DNA of 64,000 nt from an uncultured Hyphomonas sp. (GTDB taxonomy: Bacteria > Pseudomonadota > Alphaproteobacteria > Caulobacterales > Hyphomonadaceae): contig NZ_OY782759.1 of NCBI RefSeq assembly GCF_963678195.1, positions 186,001 to 250,000 on the forward strand, read 5' to 3'. Shown here piece by piece: positions 61,801 to 64,000 of this stretch. Under the pieces are notes generated by a model. That model worked only from the letters and a program-made list of their open reading frames with translations, did not search any database and was not told the origin of the DNA. A program made the translations under genes and the position numbers. Numbering within the stretch: position 1 is the first letter of the stretch; each line of letters opens with the position of its first letter.

Positions 61801-62607
61801 TCAGCCTGCCTTGATCTGCACACTGATCGGAGCGTGGTCGGAGGGTTTCCAGCCGCCGCGCCAGCCGAGGTGAATCCTGTAGCTGTCGACCAGCGTGTCT
61901 GGCAGGCCTGCCTGATTGACCCAGATATGATCCAGCCGCCGTCCGCGATTCGAGGCGGCCCAGTCTTTCGCCCGGTAGCTCCACCAGGTGTAGAGCTTCT
62001 GATCCTCCGGCACGGCGAGGCGGGCGATGTCTGCAAACTTCGCCATGTTGCGGGAGGCTTCCAGCCGCTCGGTTTCTCCCGGCGTGTGGGAGACGATCTT
62101 CAGCAGCTGTTTGTGCGACCAGACATCGTTTTCATGCGGGGCGACGTTCAGGTCTCCCACCAGCACGCGGGGCGTCTTCGATTGCTTCTTGTAGGCGGGC
62201 CCCAGCTTTTCAAGGAAGTCGAGCTTGTGGGCGAACTTGTCGTTCTTCACCGGGTCCGGCTCATCCCCGCCGGCGGGCAGGTAGATGTTGTGGATTTCAA
62301 TGCCGGCAACTTTCGCGGCGATCACGCGCGAATGGCCCTCACGGCAGAGGTCCGGCGCGTCGATGCGCTCAATCGGCAGGCGCGAAGCGATGGCGACACC
62401 GTGATGCCCGCCTTTCTGGCCGTTCAGGACGAGGTGTTTCAGCCCCATCTCATTGAAGGCCTTTTCGGGGAATTCCCCGTCCTGGCATTTGGTTTCCTGC
62501 AGGCAGATCACATCCGGTTTCTGCTGTTCGACAAAGGCCGCGATGTTCGGGGCGCGCAGGCGAACCGAGTTGATGTTCCAGCTGACGATCTTGAGCGGTT
62601 TTGGCAT
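61801..62607 (-). CDS. xth: exodeoxyribonuclease III
   Basis: AP endonuclease / 3'-5' exonuclease of base-excision repair. The 268-residue product contains LKIVSWNINSVRLR (metal-binding Asn), VICLQETKCQDGEFP (Glu), NIYLPAGGDEPD, VLVGDLNVAPHENDVW and the catalytic WKPSDHAPI. Its stop codon abuts that of cenR (TGATCA). Upstream, a TTGACG hexamer next to a stable hairpin (62642-62671) may be part of its promoter. Confidence 0.96.
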   Translation of the reverse strand: MPKPLKIVSWNINSVRLRAPNIAAFVEQQKPDVICLQETKCQDGEFPEKAFNEMGLKHLVLNGQKGGHHGVAIASRLPIERIDAPDLCREGHSRVIAAKVAGIEIHNIYLPAGGDEPDPVKNDKFAHKLDFLEKLGPAYKKQSKTPRVLVGDLNVAPHENDVWSHKQLLKIVSHTPGETERLEASRNMAKFADIARLAVPEDQKLYTWWSYRAKDWAASNRGRRLDHIWVNQAGLPDTLVDSYRIHLGWRGGWKPSDHAPISVQIKAG

Positions 62608-62917
62608 TCGGGCTGCGTAGCACTGTTCCCTGAAACGTCAACGCGCCCGAACGCGGGGGAGTTCGGGCGCGCCTGACGCGGTTTCCAACGTCTCGCCGGG
62701 AGGGGAAGGCTCCGGCGGCGACAACACGGTGGTTCACAGCGGGGGGGGTCGGGTGCTGCGCGGGGTATGCCGTGTGTCGACAGTTGCAAAGATGTCACTA
62801 CGGCCGAAAATTTCAAGTAAAATATGTGTTAAGTGCTTGAGTGTCACACCATAACATTCGCCCCGGAAGCGCGGGCTCCCGGGGCGTCTGATTCTGCAAC
62901 CTGTTGCAGCTGTTGCA
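62608..62917. other. 310-bp intergenic region between xth and lolA
   Basis: The longest gene-free stretch besides the origin. It holds a perfect 11-bp stem (CGCGCCCGAAC / GTTCGGGCGCG, 62642-62671, loop GCGGGGGA) upstream of xth. Next are an AT-richer tract (62808-62858, including AAAATATGTGTTAAG) and an 8-bp stem (CGCCCCGG / CCGGGGCG, 62859-62886) 32 nt past the lolA stop that may weakly terminate lolA without a U-tract. I see no open frame of credible coding quality and no tRNA-like fold. Confidence 0.6.
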
Positions 62918-63577
62918 CTACTCGTCGTCGAACTCCTTCACGATGAAGAGGCGCGGATTGATTTTCTTCCCGGTCTCCACATCGTGTAACATGACCTCGG
63001 TGATGTTTCCGCCGCTGTCGACCGTGCGCCAGCCGGACAGGTCGTGCTGCGGTCCGTTGAACATCAGGGTGAGCGTGCCATCCATTTCGCCATCAGGGTC
63101 GCGGAGGGTCACTTCGACATGCTCGCCGTCCCTGGTGACATCGATGATTTCGGCTTCGGTTTCGAAATCGAGGTCGTCGTCCAGCAACAGGGCCAGCGGC
63201 GTGGAGCCCAGCGGCACGCGGTCCGTCGTCTCCAGTTCGGAGTCCTGCATGGTCACGGTCGTGCCATTGGCGACAATCAGGAGCGGGGAGGGGGCGTCAT
63301 AGTCGAACCGCACCTTGCCGGGCCGGGAAATGGCGAAGCTGCCGCTGGCGGAGGAAAAGTCGGGCGACAGCTGGTCGAACCGGCCGGACGCGGTTTTCAC
63401 CGACTCCATGGAGGCGGCGATCTCTTTCAGCAGGGCGCTGCGCTGTTCGGCGCTCATGCCGGAAGGCGCCGCGGTAATATTCGTGGGGGCCGTTTCGGGG
63501 GTGCCCTGACGCGCCAGCGCGAGGGGCGCAGCGGCGAGGGCGGCAGCGGCAACCAGGGTGGCGAGTTTGGTCTTCAT
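62918..63577 (-). CDS. lolA: outer-membrane lipoprotein carrier protein LolA
   Basis: Periplasmic shuttle that takes lipoproteins from LolCDE to the outer membrane. The 219-residue product has a signal peptide (about 1-22, APLALARQ), then KEIAASMESVKTASGRFDQL and GSFAISRPGKVRFDYDAPSPLLIVANG, the classical LolA half-barrel strands, and DSELETTDRVPLGSTPLALLL. Its position next to xth and cenR fits envelope biogenesis. Upstream genes are outside or divergent (thioredoxin). Confidence 0.93.
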   Translation of the reverse strand: MKTKLATLVAAAALAAAPLALARQGTPETAPTNITAAPSGMSAEQRSALLKEIAASMESVKTASGRFDQLSPDFSSASGSFAISRPGKVRFDYDAPSPLLIVANGTTVTMQDSELETTDRVPLGSTPLALLLDDDLDFETEAEIIDVTRDGEHVEVTLRDPDGEMDGTLTLMFNGPQHDLSGWRTVDSGGNITEVMLHDVETGKKINPRLFIVKEFDDE

Positions 63578-63808
63578 CGAACGGGTCTCCTTTTCGTGAC
63601 CTTGCGCTTACACTTAGTCGCCTGAACCCCGCCTAAACAGGGCGGGAACAAGGTATTTTGGCCGCTTTTCGTTGGCAGCCATTCAGCTTCAGGGCGGGCG
63701 GCGCGCAAGGCCTGACCGCAGATGAACACGCAGGCGTGTCTGTGGTTCCGCTTGCGAAATGCAGCCTGAACGCCCATCTTCCCGCCAGATTTTGAAGGAA
63801 CCCCCGCC

Positions 63809-64000
63809 ATGGCTGATGCAACCGCCCTGCACACCAAAGACACCACCGACCAGGAGTTCATGACCGATGTGGTCGAGGCGTCGAACACCCAACCCGTGAT
63901 TGTCGACTTCTGGGCCCCCTGGTGCGGCCCGTGCCGCCAGCTCGGCCCGGTGATTGAGAAAGTGGTCGAAAGCCACAATGGCGCGGTGAAACTCGTAAAG
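63809..64000 (+). CDS. thioredoxin-domain protein (partial; CnoX/YbbN-like)
   Basis: The first 64 residues are present and the gene runs off the right edge. [21 protein letters not shown] leads to [23 protein letters not shown] with the intact WCGPC redox motif. The 'DTT-x3-F-x2-DVVEAS' start is like the TPR-containing thioredoxins (YbbN/CnoX type, about 300 residues) of alphaproteobacteria rather than the short TrxA, but only the full sequence can decide. ATG 63809 has GAAGGAA upstream. Confidence 0.85.
   Translation, partial: MADATALHTKDTTDQEFMTDVVEASNTQPVIVDFWAPWCGPCRQLGPVIEKVVESHNGAVKLVK

Overview
The window is about 64 kb of GC-rich alphaproteobacterial chromosome, most likely from a Hyphomonadaceae-type (Hyphomonas/Henriciella-like) relative of Caulobacter. 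The evidence is gene content and order. ppsR and hemE diverge from a non-coding gap, followed by hemH-hemJ-rho-mnmE-mnmG-rsmG-parA-parB, as at the Caulobacter origin. The window also holds CtrA-era cell-cycle genes (RcdA, TrcR and CenR homologues), a CtrA box, clustered GANTC (CcrM) sites and exact parS palindromes. I read the 42.25-42.59 kb gap as the chromosomal replication origin. Essentially all genes to its right up to parB point right, and the ppsR-maf-aroE-coaE-dnaQ chain points left, away from it.

Layout. 0-8 kb: a minus-strand leuC / cysK / leuD stretch interrupted by a lower-GC membrane coiled-coil gene, a two-transmembrane protein and a VOC protein, followed by a PAS hybrid histidine kinase. 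8-18 kb: the ribosomal/translation cluster ffh - chorismate mutase - rpsP - rimM - trmD - rplS. It is split by beta/gamma-crystallin genes (one broken), a GT2 glycosyltransferase, small unknowns and a GDT1-type metal transporter behind a yybP-ykoY Mn(II) riboswitch. 18-31 kb: metabolic and envelope genes (GNAT, prolyl oligopeptidase, AGE epimerase, gpmA, deaminase, GT4, GST, Hsp20 with a ROSE-like thermometer, exported methyltransferase, 2OG oxygenase-like, pyrophosphatase, LysE, carbonic anhydrase). 31-38 kb: TetR, acyltransferase, rcdA, quinone oxidoreductase, trcR, Smr, MltA, TimA, SecB.

38-52 kb is the origin domain: dnaQ, coaE, aroE, maf and ppsR (joined by 4-nt overlaps), origin, late haem genes, rho, the tRNA-wobble genes mnmE/mnmG, rsmG and parAB with two parS sites in coding sequence. 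52-64 kb: holA-lptE-leuS-DUF3576 (minus), a porin, an NtrZ-like periplasmic protein, a ThiE-like protein divergent from YggS/PLPHP, an L,D-transpeptidase, a VOC protein, cenR, xth, lolA and the start of a thioredoxin.

The most interesting signals are regulatory. GANTC sites crowd into the origin, and six of ten belong to a recurring GANTCAC(A/C) element. The remaining highlights are the riboswitch, the RNA thermometer, a perfect DnaA box in front of mnmG, a helically phased 10-bp repeat behind trcR, and the crystallin insertions that split a normally compact ribosomal operon. I found no tRNA, rRNA, CRISPR array or insertion sequence.
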